Source of the DNA: a bacterium
GTDB taxonomy: Bacteria; Chloroflexota; Dehalococcoidia; Tepidiformales; Tepidiformaceae
DNA length: 5,364 bases
Direction: 5' to 3'
Assembly (NCBI GenBank): GCA_945861295.1
Contig: CAMAUF010000184.1
Coordinates: 1-5,364 of the forward strand
Shown here piece after piece: positions 4,919-5,364 of the stretch. Within the stretch, counting starts at the first letter, position 1. Each line of letters begins with the position of its first letter. A program made the translations under genes and the position numbers. The notes below the pieces were generated by a model. That model was not told the origin of the DNA and searched no databases. It worked only from the letters and a program-made list of their open reading frames with translations.

Positions 4919-5364
4919 GGGGCGACCCTCACCGGGCGGTTGACGAAGTGCGGCATCACTTCCTTGGCGAACAAGCGGAGGGCTTCGATGTTCTCGGCTT
5001 GCGTGGTCCAGCGCCCGCCGACGCCGATGTTGAGGGCGTCCACGCCGAGCGCGTCCCAGTCCTCGCAGGCGCGGGCGACTTCGTCCGGGTTGCCGATGAG
5101 GCGGCCGACCTGGTCAGCGCCCAGCGGTGGGCTAAAGGCGTTTCCGGCGCCGAGCGAGTGCGAGTGGTAGGCCGGACTCGGATAGGTGCTGCCCATGGTC
5201 ATCAGGTACGAACTGAGCGGCCCGGCGAGCTGATCCTGGGCCTTGCCGACCTTTTCGCGCGCGGTGGCGGTGTCGGCGTGGATGTACATCTGGCCCTGGG
5301 CGCGGACCTTGGCGTTGATCGTCGCGCCGAGCGGCTCGTCGCAATCTTTGAGGGCGCGGCGATA
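4915..5364 (-). CDS. LLM-class flavin-dependent oxidoreductase, C-terminal part (partial, N-terminus beyond window)
   Basis: The frame is open to the right edge, giving 149 residues of the C-terminal portion of a luciferase-like monooxygenase-fold (TIM barrel) protein. Seen: YRRALKDCDEP and INAKVRAQGQMYIHADTATA (16-35), the usual strand and helix before the last barrel segments; GRLIGNPDEVARACEDW (87-103) then GVDALNI (107-113), the family's 'G(S/N)PxEV' nucleotide-contact helix and following strand; and ENIEALRLFAKEVMPHF (124-140), the standard C-terminal helix. Such enzymes use reduced FMN or F420 for oxidation, reduction or monooxygenation; which one cannot be told without the N-terminal half. 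The Met at 5289 is internal and not the start, since similarity continues upstream of it. It is the first visible gene of the minus-strand run and its stop overlaps the DegV-like start by 4 bp. Confidence 0.88.
   Translation of the reverse strand, partial: YRRALKDCDEPLGATINAKVRAQGQMYIHADTATAREKVGKAQDQLAGPLSSYLMTMGSTYPSPAYHSHSLGAGNAFSPPLGADQVGRLIGNPDEVARACEDWDALGVDALNIGVGGRWTTQAENIEALRLFAKEVMPHFVNRPVRVAP
4926..4930 (-). promoter_or_regulatory. Shine-Dalgarno supporting the GTG start of the DegV-like gene
   Basis: GAGGG on the minus strand, 7 bases before the GTG at 4918 and inside the final codons of the oxidoreductase gene. With the GTGA stop/start overlap, it supports this non-ATG start. 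Confidence 0.65.

Overview
The window is gene-dense, GC-rich DNA from a bacterial chromosome. Short intergenic gaps, GTG starts, a DevS-type GAF histidine kinase, an LLM-class flavin oxidoreductase and a phosphotransferase/DUF6285 pair suggest Chloroflexota (a Dehalococcoidia-like lineage) or, less likely, Actinomycetota. This is a family-level impression; no rRNA or marker gene is present. No tRNA, rRNA, CRISPR array, insertion sequence or phage gene was seen.

Left part (1-1932) is a signalling locus. On the minus strand, a GAF-HisKA_3-HATPase histidine kinase (296-1513) overlaps by 17 bp the start of a NarL/FixJ-type response regulator (1-312, cut by the window edge): a classic two-component pair. 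Divergent from the kinase, after an 80-bp gap with a perfect 16-bp palindrome (1539-1554), a plus-strand gene (1594-1932) encodes a small stand-alone receiver-like protein in which every phosphorylation residue is replaced, i.e. a pseudo-receiver. The kinase GAF domain keeps a His and a Tyr that align with the haem ligand and distal Tyr of mycobacterial DevS, so a haem-based gas or redox sensor is possible.

Right part (1956-5364) is a minus-strand run of five genes, transcribed right to left: an LLM-class flavin-dependent oxidoreductase (C-terminal 149 residues only), a divergent DegV-like protein, an acetoacetate decarboxylase-fold protein whose Schiff-base lysine pair is Arg-Arg, then after a 126-bp gap an aminoglycoside-phosphotransferase-fold kinase and a DUF6285 protein. 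The first three overlap by 4 and 8 bp and are almost surely co-transcribed; the last two are 1 bp apart. The set looks like small-molecule (acyl or keto-acid) metabolism, but the substrate cannot be read from the sequence. The run meets the pseudo-receiver gene tail to tail with a 23-bp gap.

The points most worth follow-up are the kinase/pseudo-receiver/palindrome arrangement and the oxidoreductase/DegV-like/decarboxylase-like cassette, in which two of the three proteins have lost hallmark residues of their families.
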